A stretch of DNA of 61,484 nt, from contig DVGK01000031.1 of NCBI GenBank assembly GCA_018712785.1, forward strand, positions 1 to 61,484. The letters run 5' to 3'. The notes under the pieces are model-generated. The model was not told the DNA's origin and searched no databases. It saw only the letters and a program-made list of their open reading frames with translations. Shown one piece after another: positions 61,082-61,484 of this stretch; the first letter of the stretch is position 1; the number at the start of each line of letters is the position of its first letter. A program made the position numbers and the translations under genes. This DNA comes from Candidatus Choladousia intestinavium. Lineage in GTDB: Bacteria > Bacillota > Clostridia > Lachnospirales > Lachnospiraceae.

Positions 61082-61484
61082 TTAACTCGACTTTTCAAGA
61101 GACAATGTTTCAACCTGTGCTTCTTCATTCGGATCGATTTCATCAAGTCGATATTTCCAGTGATAAACAACAGGGGTATCATTGATCTCTTCAAAATATT
61201 TATAGATTCGCTCCACTAGTTCGCTTTTCGTTTTTACACGAATCCCTTTTAACGACTGACGGGTGAGTTTGCTGAAAAATCCTTCCACAAGATTTAGCCA
61301 GGAACCATGTTTCGGAGTGAATACAAACTCAAATCTTCCGGGAACACCAGCCAGATATTTTCTCGTTTCCTTGGAGGTATGGACCTGGAGATTATCTAAT
61401 ACTAATCGGATTTTATCCTCTTTAGGATACTTGGAATCCAGCAGCTGAAGGAACTCTATATACTCTTTGCTGCTATGCCGGTCC
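61082..61484 (-). mobile_element. IS630-family transposase, C-terminal part (cut by window edge)
   Basis: Reading from the right edge, one open frame continues to TAA at 61082. It gives LVLDNLQVHTS, KHGSWLNLVEGFFSKLTR and YHWKYRLDEI, the second Asp and the Glu of the DDE catalytic domain of IS630-type transposases. About 133 residues are inside the window; the rest lies off the right edge. No clear terminal inverted repeat was found in 60995-61081. There is no stop in the frame, so it may be intact. Confidence 0.85.

Overview
The window looks like a piece of a spore-forming Clostridia chromosome, most likely Lachnospiraceae. The reasons are strong AGGAGG-type ribosome sites, the sporulation pair yqfC/yqfD next to phoH and ybeY, Gram-positive synteny around sepF and mre/min, a glutamate 5-kinase without PUA domain, and several families common in that group (DUF3048, DUF3783, cysteine desulfidase, FAD-dependent COG2509). 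Family names come from reading the proteins; no search was run.

Layout. 1-6.05 kb, all on the plus strand: two tandem secreted SH3-NlpC/P60 cell-wall hydrolases, a cysteine desulfidase-type protein and an XerS-like tyrosine recombinase with a complete R-K-HxxR-H-Y active site. Just after the recombinase, at about 6.05 kb, lies a near-perfect palindrome whose arms resemble the XerD half of a dif site. At that point gene direction flips: almost everything from 6.1 kb to the right edge is on the minus strand. A second palindrome with the same 12-base core arms lies at 7.6 kb. The two bracket a Phd/RelE-type toxin-antitoxin operon, a small membrane-anchored protein and a decayed sugar-permease relic. 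I consider this the most interesting region: a candidate chromosomal dif/terminus and a dif-flanked toxin-antitoxin module.

7.6-15.3 kb: dtd, a TtcA-like tRNA thiolase (plus strand), then a minus-strand operon HlyD-like - PLPBP - sepF - ylmH - aroB - lspA - rluD. 15.4-26.8 kb: a DUF378 protein, a small P-loop protein, then a cell-shape and division run: radC, mreB, mreC, mreD, PBP2, minC, minD, minE, rodA, mgsA and a D,D-carboxypeptidase. 26.87-27.03 kb holds an intergenic three-armed structure of unknown nature. 27.1-40.1 kb: two FAD enzymes, a PLP lyase, miaA, mutL, mutS, miaB and a GH43 glycosidase that overlaps miaB. 40.2-49 kb: the proline genes (a 5-formyl-THF cyclo-ligase::ProA fusion, ynzC, proB), a lipid/polysaccharide flippase, a DUF3048 protein, ybeY, phoH, yqfD, yqfC. 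49-55.8 kb: accessory metabolic genes (UPF0303, ferredoxin-type aldo/keto reductase, two HAD phosphatases, nitroreductase, S66 peptidase, P-loop kinase-like protein, MATE pump). 55.8-61.5 kb: a DUF3783 protein, a two-gene unit with a Nif11-like small protein and an alpha/beta hydrolase, a giant MacB-type ABC transporter, and an IS630-family transposase cut by the window edge.

Together the genes form a mostly housekeeping region: wall synthesis and septum placement, mismatch repair, tRNA modification and quality control, proline and folate metabolism and sporulation. Insertions of accessory DNA show at 6-7.6 kb, at 26.9 kb, at the GH43 gene and at the right end. I saw no rRNA, tRNA, CRISPR array or prophage.
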